Assembly (NCBI GenBank): GCA_021826965.1
Contig: JAKAYA010000005.1
Coordinates: 1-64,000 of the forward strand
Direction: 5' to 3'
From: Nitrospirota bacterium
GTDB taxonomy: Bacteria > Nitrospirota > Leptospirillia > Leptospirillales > Leptospirillaceae
DNA length: 64,000 nucleotides
The position numbers and the translations under genes are program-made. The notes under the pieces are model-generated. The model made no database searches. It was not told where the DNA came from and saw only the letters and a program-made list of their open reading frames with translations. Each line of letters starts with the position of its first letter. Position 1 is the stretch's first letter. Shown here piece after piece: positions 28,749-38,814 of the stretch.

Positions 28749-31189
28749 AACCACTTTTGGAAAGACTGAAAACCGAGATCCTGTTGCTGGACGGATCCAT
28801 GGGAGCGCTCCTCCAGTCCCGTGGCCTTCCCGCGGGATATGCTCCGGATCTCTGGAACCTGGAACGCCCCCAGGATATCCAGCAAGTCCACGCTGAATAT
28901 GTCCAGGCCGGCTCCGACATCATCCTGACCAACACGTTCGGAAGCTCGCGTCTTCGTCTCCGGGAGTACGAAGCGGAGGATCAGATTCGCCAGATCAACG
29001 AGGCTGGTGTGGAGATGGCCCGAAGGGCGGCGAGAGACAAGGCTTATGTGGCGGGAGACATCGGTCCCTCCGGAACAACCATCGCTCCGTTCGGAGACCT
29101 GCCTTTTGACGATGCCATCGGCATCTTTTACGAACAGGCCCGGATCCTTCTGGAAGCCGGCGTCGACCTGATCGCGATCGAAACCATGTTCGACATCCAG
29201 GAAATGCGGGCGGCCCTGATCGGGGTCCGGGAAGCTGTCGGCTCGAGGGTCCCTCTCATGGCCCTCATGACGTTCAACAACGATGGCATCACAGACTCCG
29301 GATCCGATCCGGAAACGGCGGCTTCTGTGCTGGAAGGATTTGGCGTCGACATCCTGGGACTGAACTGTTCGGTCGGTCCGGAAGCCATGGTTCCGGTCGT
29401 ACGCCGTCTGGGGCAGACTTCCTCCACCTTTATCGCTGTCGAACCAAACGCCGGTCTTCCCGTTCATCGGGACGGCCGCACGGTCTATCCGGCCAACGCC
29501 GAAGAGGTGGCCCGTTTCGCTCCGCAGTTCGTGGAAGCGGGGGCGAACATCATCGGAGGATGTTGTGGTACAACCCCCGAATACGTTCGTCTCCTGTCCC
29601 GCATGCTAAAGGGGACATCACCCATTTCACGGCCTGCCCCGTCGCTGATGAAAATCTCGTCCCGGACGCACATGACCCTTGTCGGACCGGGCGTTCCTTT
29701 TCTCATCGTCGGAGAAAAGATCAATCCGACAGGAAAAAAGAAATTCTCGGAGGCCATCGCCGCCGGTCAGACCGACCTCATTGTCGCCGAAGCCCGAAAG
29801 GAGATGGAAGCCGGAGCCGGAGCTCTCGACGTCAACGTCGGCGTTCCCCTGGTCAACGAAGCCGAGATGATGGCCAAAGCCCTGACGGCTATCCAGAACG
29901 TCGTCCAGTTGCCGATCGTCATTGACTCATCCTACGCTTCGGCATTGGAAGCCGGCCTCAAGGTCTACCCCGGACGCGCATTGGTCAACTCGGTGAACGC
30001 CGAAGAGGAACGTCTGGAAGAGGTTCTGCCGATCATCAAAAAATATGGGGCGGCTGTGATCGCCCTCGTCTCCGGGGACGATATCCCGGAACGGGCTTCC
30101 GACCGTCTCAAGAACGCCGAAAAGATCCTCCGGCGGGCTCTGGAAATCGGCCTGACTCCCCGCGATCTCATCTTCGACACCTTGGCCCTGACCGTTTCCG
30201 CCGTCCAGGAAGCTTCCCGCCAGACGCTTGAAACGATTCGTGCGATCCGTCAGGAACTGGGACTCCCAACGATCCTGGGGCTGTCCAATGTCTCCTTCGG
30301 GCTTCCGGCGAGAAAGCTCATTCACGACAACTTTCTTGCCATGGCGATCGGAGCGGGCCTGGATGCGGCCATCTGCGATCCTTACGACCCGGTTCTCCAC
30401 CAGACGGTCGCGGCCGCCAGCGTTTTTGCCGGACGCGACCCGGACTGCCGGATTTATATCGACAAATCGGCTCAATGGGCATCACCGGATGCCAAAGACG
30501 TCTCCATCCGGAGCACCCAGCCACAAAAACCGCTGACGACCGTCGAATCCATCCGCAAGGCCATCGAAGAAGGAGAGCGCGAATCGATCTCCGGTCTCGT
30601 CCAGAAGGCGCTGGCCGAAGGCGAATCCCCTTTCGCTATCTTTCTGGATCACATGACACCGGCCATTCGCCACTTGGGCGATTTGTTCGGCCAGCGGATC
30701 AAGTTCATCCCCCATCTTATCGCCGGGGCAGACACCATGAAAAAAGGTGTTGAAGTTCTCCAGCCCTATCTGGAAAGCGACGGTCCCGTCGAAAAAAAGG
30801 GAACGATCGTTTTTGCGACGGTCAAGGGAGACATCCACGATATCGGAAAAAACATCTGTATTCTGATGCTCCGGAACTTCGGCTTCAATGTCATCGACCT
30901 GGGACGGAACGTGCCATTGGACACCATTCTGGAGGCCGCCGGGGAACACAAGGCCCAGATCGTCGCATTGAGCGCACTCATGACGACAACCATGATGCAG
31001 ATGAAACTGGCGATCGATACAATCCGCGAACGGAACCTTCCTTACAAGGTCATGATCGGGGGGGCAGTCGTCACTCCGAAATTTTCCGATGAAATCCGGT
31101 CGGACGGGTACGGAAAGGACGTTGGCGCTATCGTGCCTCTCGCCGAACAGCTGATCCAGTCCTGCCTGGAAATAAAGCCTCCCGCCTAG
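28745..31189 (+). CDS. metH: Cobalamin-dependent methionine synthase lacking the activation domain
   Basis: 814 residues from GTG 28745, coupled to the previous gene (GTGA, GAGGACGAGG ribosome binding site). The homocysteine-binding domain is at 1-290 with zinc cysteines LNCS and GGCCGTTPEY, the pterin-binding domain at about 320-580 (FLIVGEKINPTGKKKF, DVNVGVP), then the cobalamin cap and the B12-binding domain with KGDIHDIGKNI near 696. It ends after the B12 domain. Stop codon shares CTAG with the convergent MBL gene. Confidence 0.95.
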   Translation: MKPLLERLKTEILLLDGSMGALLQSRGLPAGYAPDLWNLERPQDIQQVHAEYVQAGSDIILTNTFGSSRLRLREYEAEDQIRQINEAGVEMARRAARDKAYVAGDIGPSGTTIAPFGDLPFDDAIGIFYEQARILLEAGVDLIAIETMFDIQEMRAALIGVREAVGSRVPLMALMTFNNDGITDSGSDPETAASVLEGFGVDILGLNCSVGPEAMVPVVRRLGQTSSTFIAVEPNAGLPVHRDGRTVYPANAEEVARFAPQFVEAGANIIGGCCGTTPEYVRLLSRMLKGTSPISRPAPSLMKISSRTHMTLVGPGVPFLIVGEKINPTGKKKFSEAIAAGQTDLIVAEARKEMEAGAGALDVNVGVPLVNEAEMMAKALTAIQNVVQLPIVIDSSYASALEAGLKVYPGRALVNSVNAEEERLEEVLPIIKKYGAAVIALVSGDDIPERASDRLKNAEKILRRALEIGLTPRDLIFDTLALTVSAVQEASRQTLETIRAIRQELGLPTILGLSNVSFGLPARKLIHDNFLAMAIGAGLDAAICDPYDPVLHQTVAAASVFAGRDPDCRIYIDKSAQWASPDAKDVSIRSTQPQKPLTTVESIRKAIEEGERESISGLVQKALAEGESPFAIFLDHMTPAIRHLGDLFGQRIKFIPHLIAGADTMKKGVEVLQPYLESDGPVEKKGTIVFATVKGDIHDIGKNICILMLRNFGFNVIDLGRNVPLDTILEAAGEHKAQIVALSALMTTTMMQMKLAIDTIRERNLPYKVMIGGAVVTPKFSDEIRSDGYGKDVGAIVPLAEQLIQSCLEIKPPA

Positions 31190-31974
31190 GAGGCGAGAGA
31201 AACATCCCGGCGGGGAATCGAGACAGTCATTCCGTCAAATGCGGCTTGAACGCCGGAAGGGAGTTGAGTCTTCAGCTGGTTGTAATCAATCCGGTGGGAG
31301 AGGTGCGTCAGAAATGCCTGCCTCGGCTGGATCCGCTCGATAAGTTCCAACGCTTGCCAGATTCCAAAATGGGAAGCGTGCGGTTCATAAAGCACTGCTC
31401 CGATGATCAGTGTGTCCACCCCCTTCATCACCACCATTCCTTCTTCCGACACTTCGTTGCAATCGGTCAGATACACCATATCATCCATTCGAAGTGCATG
31501 GTTGTAGACCGGACCATGCTTGACCGGAAACGGTGTCACCCGGATTTCTCCGACATTCATGGGCCCGTGTATTTCATGCGGGACCAGACGGGGCCGTGTC
31601 AGGCCACCCCTGTTCTCTTCCGAAAAGGCATAAGGGAACATGCGCATGACCGTCCCCAGGGTTTCCGGATCGGCAAAAACAGGAATTTCTTCCTTCTGCC
31701 AGAAGTTGAATGTCCGGAGTTCGTCGATTCCCAGGATATGGTCGGCATGCGGATGGGTGAAAATGACAGCATCAATGCGGGTAATGTGGTTTCTCAGCGA
31801 CTGCATCCGGAGATCGGGAGAGGTATCGACAAGGATGTTCTTCCCGTGAATCCGGACGAGAATGGAAGAGCGGGTCCGTTCGTTTTTTGGATCTGAGGAA
31901 TGGCAGACGGCACAGTTGCATCCAATCATGGGGACGCCCGTCGACGCCCCCGTCCCCATGAAGAGAACCTCCAT
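31186..31974 (-). CDS. MBL-fold metallohydrolase (PhnP-like)
   Basis: 262 residues from ATG 31974 (AGGGGA upstream), aligned with the family opening MEVLFMGTGASTGVPMIGC. The track start at 32025 is less likely. The metal ligands are in FTHPHADHILGIDELR, later VKHGP and LTHLSHR, and a Cys pair CNCAVC sits near the start. PhnP-type enzymes cleave cyclic phosphodiesters of ribose. No phn genes are near, so the substrate is open. Confidence 0.85.
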   Translation of the reverse strand: MEVLFMGTGASTGVPMIGCNCAVCHSSDPKNERTRSSILVRIHGKNILVDTSPDLRMQSLRNHITRIDAVIFTHPHADHILGIDELRTFNFWQKEEIPVFADPETLGTVMRMFPYAFSEENRGGLTRPRLVPHEIHGPMNVGEIRVTPFPVKHGPVYNHALRMDDMVYLTDCNEVSEEGMVVMKGVDTLIIGAVLYEPHASHFGIWQALELIERIQPRQAFLTHLSHRIDYNQLKTQLPSGVQAAFDGMTVSIPRRDVSLAS

Positions 31975-32035
31975 GGCGTCCCCTGACACGCTTTCCGCGG
32001 ATGACGAGGTCCCTGCTCCCATCACAGTTTCCGGA

Positions 32036-32692
32036 TCAGGGGTTGACCCGAAAGATTTTCACATGCTGGATGACGACAGGAGTCTGGGGCCGATCCCGCC
32101 TGTCCGACGGAACTTCCGAAATTTTATCCGCCACGGATTGACCGGAAACCACTTGCCCGAAAATGGAATAGTTTCCATTGAGCCAGGGAGCCGGGGCGAC
32201 GGTGATGAAGAACTGGCTTCCGTTGGTGTTCGGACCGGCATTGGCCATCGCCAGAACACCCTTGTGGGAGAAATCCCGGGTCGCATCAATCTCGTCATCG
32301 AACTGATAGCCAGGACCACCCGTTCCATTTCCAAGGGGATCCCCTCCCTGGATCATGAAATTCTTGATGACCCGGTGAAAGACGAGTCCGTCGTAAAAGG
32401 GACGCTTGACCATCTTTCCCGATTGAGGATCCTGAAACTCCTTTGTCCCTTCCGCCAGACCCACGAAATTTTCCACCGTATGTGGTGCCGACTGGGGAAA
32501 GAGCTGACAGACAATCGTTCCCATCGATGTATCAAATTCCGCGTACTCTCCCGGAGGAAGAGCGGGTTTTGCCGTTTCGTCCGCATTGGCCAAGTTGAAT
32601 CCTCCTGTACCCGGTAATCCCATAAACCCCAGAAGCAATATCCAGACTGAGGCAAGGGTTATCACTGTTCGTTTCCGTTCCAGACAGAGCAT
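32036..32692 (-). CDS. Secreted cyclophilin-type peptidyl-prolyl isomerase
   Basis: 218 residues. The signal peptide is in the first 38 (ITLASVWILLLGFMGL ... ANA). The cyclophilin core has YDGLVFHRVIKNFMIQGGDP, GTGGPGYQFDDE, MANAGPNTNGSQFFIT and the expected catalytic Arg in FHRV. It should help fold exported proteins in the periplasm. It is followed by the MBL hydrolase on the same strand and preceded by typA. Confidence 0.93.
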   Translation of the reverse strand: MLCLERKRTVITLASVWILLLGFMGLPGTGGFNLANADETAKPALPPGEYAEFDTSMGTIVCQLFPQSAPHTVENFVGLAEGTKEFQDPQSGKMVKRPFYDGLVFHRVIKNFMIQGGDPLGNGTGGPGYQFDDEIDATRDFSHKGVLAMANAGPNTNGSQFFITVAPAPWLNGNYSIFGQVVSGQSVADKISEVPSDRRDRPQTPVVIQHVKIFRVNP

Positions 32693-32702
32693 CCAGATTC
32701 CC

Positions 32703-34532
32703 CTATTTTTTGGATGAACGTTTGCGTTCGTTTTCCGTCAGGAATTTCTTTCGAATCCGGAGATTTTCCGGAGTCACCTCCAGAAGCTCGTCATCCTCCA
32801 GGAATTCGAGCGTCTGTTCGAGACTCAGATGACGCGGAGGCGTTAAGGTGATCGCATCCTCCGCCGTCGACGAGCGGATGTTGGTCAAATGTTTTTTCTT
32901 GCAGGGATTGACCGCCAGATCCGTCGGACGGGAGTGTGCCCCGATGACCATTCCTTCGTAGACCCGGACACCGGCTCCCAAAAAGAGGACCCCGCGTTCC
33001 TGCACGTTCTCCAGGGCATAGGCAACGGATTCTCCTGTCTCCATCGAAATGAGAGCACCATTGTTACGACCGGGAATATCGCCTTTATACTCGCCGTAAC
33101 CGTGAAATGTATGCGTCAAAAGACCCGTTCCCCGTGTATCGGACAGGAATTCGCTCCGGTAACCCAGAAGCCCCCGAGCCGGAATAAGGAATTCAAGACG
33201 CACATGACCGTCTTTCTGGGGAGCCATGTTCAGCATCTCGCCCTTCCGGGGCCCGAGCTTTTCGATGACAGTGCCGACATACTCCTCCGCAACGTCGATC
33301 ACGAGGTATTCGTATGGTTCCTGTCTTTGTGAGCCTTCCCCCCGAAAAAGCACCTTGGGGCGGGAAACCTGAAACTCATAGCCTTCGCGTCGCATGGTTT
33401 CGATCAGGATCCCGAGATGAAGCTCTCCGCGGCCCGAGACCTTGAAAGAGTCGGGGCTTTCTGTTTCTTCGACACGCAGGGCAACGTTGGACTTGATTTC
33501 CCGGAAGAGCCTGTCGCGAAGGTTCCGCGAAGTCACGAACTTCCCTTCCTGACCCGCGAAAGGGGAGTTGTTCACCAGAAATTCCATGGAAATTGTCGGC
33601 TCGCCGATCTCGATCGGCGGAAGTTCGCCGATGGTATTCACATCGGACAGGACTTCACCGATGCGAAGATCCGGGAAAGCGGCCAGAAGAACGATATCCC
33701 CCGCCTGTACGGACTCGACCTCCACCTTCTTGAGGCCTTCGAACGACAACAGCTTCTTGATTTTCCCCTTTTCCTTCAGCTCTCCGGCCACAACACGACC
33801 GATCGTCTCCCCGACCGACACCTTTCCCCGCACGACCCGTCCCAGGGCCATCTGCCCGATATAGGAATCGTACTCAAGGCTGGTCACCTGCATGAGGAAG
33901 GGGCCGGACAGGTCCGCTTCAGGAGGCGGAATATGGCTGATAATGGTTTCGAAGAGGGGAATCAGGTTTTCGCTGACCTGAGCAAGATCCCGCATCGCGA
34001 ATCCCTTCTTGGCCGAAGCGTAAACAACAGGAAACTCCATCTGCTCGTCCGTTGCGCCAAGCTCGATGAAAAGATTGAAAACGTCGTTGAGGGCTTCGAC
34101 TGGACGGGCATCCGAACGGTCAATCTTGTTCAGGACCACGATCGGCTTCAGTCCCAGGGAAAGGGCCTTGTTCAGCACGAAACGCGTCTGTGGCATGGGC
34201 CCGTCGAAAGCGTCCACCACCAGAAGGACTCCGTCCACCATCGTCAGGATCCGTTCAACCTCTCCGGAGAAGTCGGCGTGACCGGGAGTGTCGACGATGT
34301 TGATCTTGTAATCGAGGTAGTGGACCGCAGTGTTTTTCGCGAGGATCGTAATTCCCCGCTCTTTCTCAAGCTGGTTCGAATCCATGACCCGCTCTTCCAC
34401 CTGTTCGTTTGCCCTGAAGACATTGCCTTGCTGCAAAAGCTTGTCAACCAGCGTGGTTTTACCGTGGTCGACATGGGCGATGATGGCAAGATTGCGGATA
34501 TGAAGGAGACTGGTCGAGGTCTGGTTTTCCAT
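32703..34532 (-). CDS. typA: Translational GTPase TypA/BipA
   Basis: 609 residues from ATG 34532 (GAAGG upstream); the track start 32 codons earlier adds a sequence with no homology. It has [43 protein letters not shown] and the BipA C-terminal region ending near [31 protein letters not shown]. It is a ribosome-binding GTPase used in stress adaptation and 50S assembly. The gap before the next minus gene is about 170 bases. Confidence 0.96.
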   Translation of the reverse strand: MENQTSTSLLHIRNLAIIAHVDHGKTTLVDKLLQQGNVFRANEQVEERVMDSNQLEKERGITILAKNTAVHYLDYKINIVDTPGHADFSGEVERILTMVDGVLLVVDAFDGPMPQTRFVLNKALSLGLKPIVVLNKIDRSDARPVEALNDVFNLFIELGATDEQMEFPVVYASAKKGFAMRDLAQVSENLIPLFETIISHIPPPEADLSGPFLMQVTSLEYDSYIGQMALGRVVRGKVSVGETIGRVVAGELKEKGKIKKLLSFEGLKKVEVESVQAGDIVLLAAFPDLRIGEVLSDVNTIGELPPIEIGEPTISMEFLVNNSPFAGQEGKFVTSRNLRDRLFREIKSNVALRVEETESPDSFKVSGRGELHLGILIETMRREGYEFQVSRPKVLFRGEGSQRQEPYEYLVIDVAEEYVGTVIEKLGPRKGEMLNMAPQKDGHVRLEFLIPARGLLGYRSEFLSDTRGTGLLTHTFHGYGEYKGDIPGRNNGALISMETGESVAYALENVQERGVLFLGAGVRVYEGMVIGAHSRPTDLAVNPCKKKHLTNIRSSTAEDAITLTPPRHLSLEQTLEFLEDDELLEVTPENLRIRKKFLTENERKRSSKK

Positions 34533-34704
34533 AAAGCCTTCCATGAAAAATTTAAAATGGGCCAAATTCCCTGAGAATTCTTTCGACAAAATCATGAATC
34601 TTGTCATTCTACTTTGTCGAGAGGCCAAGGGTCAAACCAATCGAGCTCTCCTGCCTTTACGACATGTTCCCTGACGACCGCACAAATCGTCCGGGCATTT
34701 CTGC

Positions 34705-35880
34705 TCAAAGAATCAGCGAGAGACATTTCAGATAATCCGTTTCCGGCATCGCGACGACGCGAGGGTGGTCCATTGACGCGCGACCCTGATAGACGAGCCT
34801 TGCCGTCCGCCTTTTTTTGCGTAAAACGTTCCGGAGGATTCCAAAAAGGTCTTCCCACTCCAGAAGGGCGGAACACGAACATGTCACGAGCATCCCTCCG
34901 GGTCTTACCAGGGAGATGGCGAGCTCATTGGCCGAATAGTATCCCTTCAGGCCTTCCTCCTTTTTTTTTCGGCTTTTGATAAAAGAAGGAGGATCGAGGA
35001 CGACGACATCGTATTCCTCTTTTTTCCGGACCGCTTCCGTGGCCCAGTCAAAGAAATCCGCGCGGACAGTCGAGACAGATGTTCCGGAAGCGAAAGGGGT
35101 CAGGTTTTCTTCATAAAATTCCAGCGCAGAACCGGATTCATCAACGCCAACAACAGAAGTCGCGCCTTCCAGCGCGGCTCCCGCCGACCAACCTCCCACG
35201 TAACTGAACGCATCCAGAACACGTTGTCCGGAAAAATGTCTCGCCAAAGCACGGATATTGTCTTTCTGGTCCAGAAACAACCCGGTTTTCTGCCCCTCTC
35301 GAAAGGGAAAACGCATCATCACCCCACCCACCGGGACCGAAAGAGTTTCCGGGACATCTCCCCAGCAATCGTTCCCTTCGGTCGGGAGTCCTTCCGTAAG
35401 GCGCGCAGGGACGCTATTGTCCGTCCGTATCCCTTTGGGTGACAGGAGCCGCGAAAGGATCTCCAGAATCGTCCCGCGGTACTCATCCATCAGTCGCGTG
35501 GTGATCTGGAGGGAAAGCCAATGCGAAAAACGGTCGACAATCAAACCCGGAAGACCGTCTGCTTCAGAATGGATCAGACGAAAAGCAGCCTCTCCTTCCC
35601 GGGCACGACGGACAGGCAATCGAACAGCTTCTGTAATCTGTTCATCGAGGTATCCGGAAAAATCCCGAAACCTGCCGTGTCTCAGAAGCCTCACCGCAAG
35701 CAAAGTGTGGGGATTATACATCCCGGTCCCAAGATAGGAGCCCCCGTTTCCGTAGACATCGACAAGACCTGCCGGAGCAGCTTCAGCCCGTTCGACCTCG
35801 TTGCTGAAGATCCAGAGATGTCCGGAGCGGACCCTTCGGTCTTCCCCTTTCCGTAAAACGATTCGGGGCCTCTCAGTCAT
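34705..35880 (-). CDS. Class I rRNA large-subunit methyltransferase (RlmI/RlmK-like)
   Basis: 391 residues from ATG 35880 (AAAGGAAAG upstream). The N-terminal PUA domain (IVLRKGEDRRVRSGHLWIFSNEV) is followed by a Rossmann methyltransferase with QRVLDAFSYVGGWSAGAALEGA and the catalytic-type motif VVLDPPSFIKSRKK. This arrangement is that of the 5-methylcytosine rRNA methyltransferases related to E. coli RlmI. A long hairpin precedes it (35925-35963). Confidence 0.9.
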   Translation of the reverse strand: MTERPRIVLRKGEDRRVRSGHLWIFSNEVERAEAAPAGLVDVYGNGGSYLGTGMYNPHTLLAVRLLRHGRFRDFSGYLDEQITEAVRLPVRRAREGEAAFRLIHSEADGLPGLIVDRFSHWLSLQITTRLMDEYRGTILEILSRLLSPKGIRTDNSVPARLTEGLPTEGNDCWGDVPETLSVPVGGVMMRFPFREGQKTGLFLDQKDNIRALARHFSGQRVLDAFSYVGGWSAGAALEGATSVVGVDESGSALEFYEENLTPFASGTSVSTVRADFFDWATEAVRKKEEYDVVVLDPPSFIKSRKKKEEGLKGYYSANELAISLVRPGGMLVTCSCSALLEWEDLFGILRNVLRKKRRTARLVYQGRASMDHPRVVAMPETDYLKCLSLIL

Positions 35881-35924
35881 CTGTCGCTTTCCTTTCTCGT
35901 CCATCGGGAACTCGTGGACTCCGC

Positions 35925-35963
35925 TGTCCACCGTTTCCGGCTAAACACCGGAAATGGTGGACA
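35925..35963. repeat. 16-bp hairpin between divergent genes
   Basis: TGTCCACCGTTTCCGG (35925-35940) and CCGGAAATGGTGGACA (35948-35963) pair fully, with a single G-U/mismatch position and a 7-base loop. A third copy of GTGGAC at 35914-35919 can compete for the same partner. It lies about 45 bases upstream of the methyltransferase ATG and has no T run, so it is not a simple terminator. Confidence 0.7.
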
Positions 35964-36175
35964 AGCTTCGGGGTTCTCCCATAGTATTGGATTTTGTATT
36001 GCTTTTCAGGAACCAGCGCCGAGGTTTGGTCCGAAGCTGTAAAGACGTTCCGGGTCTGCTTCACTGCAGACACTGCCCGATCTTTCGCGCTCGCCCGGCA
36101 GCCCATTCAATCTTGAAATCGCACGACTGCCAACATCCTAGCACCGGCCTATTTCTGGAGACAAAGTCCGCCCCG

Positions 36176-37189
36176 ATGAACACTGAAGAAGCAACCGGTT
36201 TGAGAATGAATACCGGCAATCACCGGCTTTGGAAATACACAAAATTTTTTGGATTCTCACTCTTCGCAGGAATTCTGATCGCCGCGACCTCCATGATTTC
36301 CCGTGGTCAGGCGGCTCCGCCAGCCGATACCGTCACCCTGGATCAGGATCTTTCCGGACCGTCTTCATCCACGGCATCTTCCCCCTCTTCCGGAGAATCC
36401 GCGAATGGTCCATGGAAACTCACGCTTCTTCCCGACCAGGACCCGTTCACTCCCCTTCTGGCGGACCCTCGTCAGCCGACGACTTCCATCAACTTTCTCA
36501 CCCTGTCCAACCAGCCGTTTATCCAGTTCAACGGCAATTTCGGGGCAGACATCGGAGTTGCCCGATGGGAATCCCCCAGCGAAGGAATCAACGAATCCAT
36601 CCAGGTCGGCGTGATGGGAGCCAGCTTTTCCCGATTTTCCATCATCCGGTCCTCCACCTATCTGGAAGACGCGGACTACGTCATCGGCGTTCCGGTCACA
36701 TTCCGGTATGGATCCTTTTCCGGGCGCGTCTTTTTCTACCACGAAAGCTCGCACACGGGATACAATTACACTACCATCATGCATATTTCGAAAATTTCCG
36801 ATTTCGGCAACGAGATCCTGCAAGTCATCCCTTCCTGGGACATCACTCCGAACATCCGGATTTATGGTGGAGCGGAATATCGGGTTTTCGGCCTTTATTA
36901 TTATCCGACCACAGAAGACTCGACGACCTTTCTGGGCGGGATCGAAGCCTATTCACCGGAAATCCCCTCCCTGTCGGCCCGGGGGTATCTCGCTTTCAAT
37001 CTGGAGTCCCGTGGAATCAACGGCTATACTCCGGACGAGGATCTTCAACTGGGTCTTCTTTTTCACCGTCCCGGTGCCTACCTGCAAATTCGGCCGGCGA
37101 TCGACTTCTACAACGGATATTCCTACATGGGAGATCTTCTCTTCGAGAAAGAGCATTATGTTTCCCTTGGAGTCTACTTTGACTTTTAG
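36176..37189 (+). CDS. DUF1207-type outer-membrane barrel protein
   Basis: 337 residues from ATG 36176; the track start is 74 codons earlier without support, and 36206 is another option. A signal-type segment (FFGFSLFAGILIAATSMIS ... QAA) precedes a Ser/Pro-rich stretch and a beta-rich body with SFSRFSIIRSSTYLEDADYVIG, the pattern FYHESSHTGYNY and a C-terminal phenylalanine (GVYFDF) typical of barrel insertion. The DUF1207 match is by memory of the H(E)SSH(T/L)GD-like motif. Function unknown. Confidence 0.75.
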   Translation: MNTEEATGLRMNTGNHRLWKYTKFFGFSLFAGILIAATSMISRGQAAPPADTVTLDQDLSGPSSSTASSPSSGESANGPWKLTLLPDQDPFTPLLADPRQPTTSINFLTLSNQPFIQFNGNFGADIGVARWESPSEGINESIQVGVMGASFSRFSIIRSSTYLEDADYVIGVPVTFRYGSFSGRVFFYHESSHTGYNYTTIMHISKISDFGNEILQVIPSWDITPNIRIYGGAEYRVFGLYYYPTTEDSTTFLGGIEAYSPEIPSLSARGYLAFNLESRGINGYTPDEDLQLGLLFHRPGAYLQIRPAIDFYNGYSYMGDLLFEKEHYVSLGVYFDF

Positions 37190-37371
37190 TCATCAACCTG
37201 CAAAAATTCGGAGATTGCCAGTCGGGAAGACAGATTTTCCCAAACCGTTTTCCGGTTCGGGCGTTCCTGTCGTCATTTCGCCCGAACACCAGTCCGTCTC
37301 TGACTCGAACATATCGGTTATACTCTGCTACCAGCCTGGCTGAGATCTGCTCCTGACCAGGCGGAGGTCCA

Positions 37372-38028
37372 TTGATTCTTTCGCTTTTTCCTGCCAGAGG
37401 TTGTCACTGCCCTTCGCGTTATCTTCTTCACCGAAGGAGAATTTTCCGGGGATTGCTTCCCTTCTTCTCCATCTTTTCCATCTTTTTCCTTATGACCCTG
37501 CTTCCCCTGCGAACAGCCTCCGCCCTCGACCTGCAGTTTCTTGGAGACCTGACGATCGCACCGGTCTCCCCTCTCCAGAATGCAGGGATCGTCGGGGGAG
37601 GCGGAGACATTCGCGTCCTCTGGGAGGTCCTTCCGGACTGGGACGCCATGTTCTCCGCCGGCATCCAGGTCTTTCCGACAGGCACGACTCCGGGTCCCAA
37701 CACGGTGACTTTCGAGCCCAATACCGGGGGGATCGTCTCGATCGTCCCCGTAACTTTCGGCTTCTCCCATGTCATTTACCGCACACGAAAGAAAAACACT
37801 TTTTTTCTGACCGGCGGAATCGGCCCCGGATTTGAGTTTTCCTATGGAGCGAACCATCCGGAAGTCGAGCCATATGCGGAAATCGGAGGAGGGTTCAGCT
37901 GGAAGGAGTTTTTCCTCGAAGAAAGAGTCGGAGCCATGCCGCTCGCCTATGGAGCCTACCAGCCGGCCGGTTCCGGCCCACTGATCATGTTCATGACATC
38001 TTTTGGGATCCACTTCTTCCAGTTCTGA
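37372..38028 (+). CDS. Probable small outer-membrane barrel protein
   Basis: 218 residues from TTG 37372, which has GGAGG 4 bases upstream. A long basic N terminus precedes a signal segment (GLLPFFSIFSIFFLMTLLPL ... ASA). The mature part alternates strands and glycines (GGIGPGFEFSYGANHPEVEPYAEIGGGF) and ends in Phe (GIHFFQF). The look is that of PagL-like or OmpW-size barrels, but no catalytic pattern is clear. It follows the DUF1207 gene by 180 bases. Confidence 0.65.
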   Translation: MILSLFPARGCHCPSRYLLHRRRIFRGLLPFFSIFSIFFLMTLLPLRTASALDLQFLGDLTIAPVSPLQNAGIVGGGGDIRVLWEVLPDWDAMFSAGIQVFPTGTTPGPNTVTFEPNTGGIVSIVPVTFGFSHVIYRTRKKNTFFLTGGIGPGFEFSYGANHPEVEPYAEIGGGFSWKEFFLEERVGAMPLAYGAYQPAGSGPLIMFMTSFGIHFFQF

Positions 38029-38053
38029 CTTTTTCGCCCGAATCGAATGCGTT

Positions 38054-38794
38054 CTATACGATGCTGATCGGCAAGGCGTCGACGGTTTTCCATCCCCGGA
38101 CGCGACAGGACAGGATTCTGTCCAGAAATTCCACCGATTGCCGGACGGTCGAAAAATCGACCTCCACCGTTTCCGGCCGTCTCCCGACCTTCTCGAGAAA
38201 ACGCAGAATCTCCGCAGTCACTCTCAATCCATCTTCCGCTTCCCCGCTGTTTCCGAGACAAGCGGTGCAAAGCACGCGTCCGTCCATCGGATAGTAACAG
38301 AGCGTTTTCCTTCCCGGAATGACCCGGCAAACGCTGCAGGCATCCGCGCGGATCTGGTATCCAAGGAGATCCAGAGAGCATGTCGCAAAACGGATCCAGG
38401 AAAGGGCGGGGGAGGCTCCGGCCCCCGACAACGACTCCAGATAGTGGACTGCATTGTCAAAAACAAGGGGTTCCGGAAGGGCCGGAGGAAGAAGACCCAT
38501 GAGAAAACGGACAGCCATTCCCGCCCAATAGGAGCGGTCCAGATCGGACTTGATGTTTGAGAAGGGATTCAGAATGGCGGATTTATGTATGCGGTAGAGG
38601 GTTCCTTCGAGATGAGATCGTCCTACGATCAAAGAAAGTGTCAATGCCTCCAGGGAAGCTCCGAAACGGTTCGACATGCCGGCGGCACCCCGGGCGAACC
38701 CGGTGAGCACCCCTTCTTCCCTCGAAAAGAAGGTGACCACCCTGTCCGACTCCAGGTAACGCACCGACCGCAGAATCAAGGAACGTTGTTCCAA
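38054..38794 (-). CDS. recO: DNA repair protein RecO
   Basis: The 246-residue protein has the RecO N-terminal OB fold (EQRSLILRSVRYLESDRVVTFFSREEGVLTGFARGA). Its C-terminal part has a four-cysteine zinc site (CSVC... CTAC). It loads RecA on SSB-coated single strands in the RecFOR pathway. It follows era on the same strand with a 20-base gap, a common pairing. Confidence 0.9.
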   Translation of the reverse strand: MEQRSLILRSVRYLESDRVVTFFSREEGVLTGFARGAAGMSNRFGASLEALTLSLIVGRSHLEGTLYRIHKSAILNPFSNIKSDLDRSYWAGMAVRFLMGLLPPALPEPLVFDNAVHYLESLSGAGASPALSWIRFATCSLDLLGYQIRADACSVCRVIPGRKTLCYYPMDGRVLCTACLGNSGEAEDGLRVTAEILRFLEKVGRRPETVEVDFSTVRQSVEFLDRILSCRVRGWKTVDALPISIV

Positions 38795-38814
38795 GAAGTC
38801 TCCTCATCGTTATC

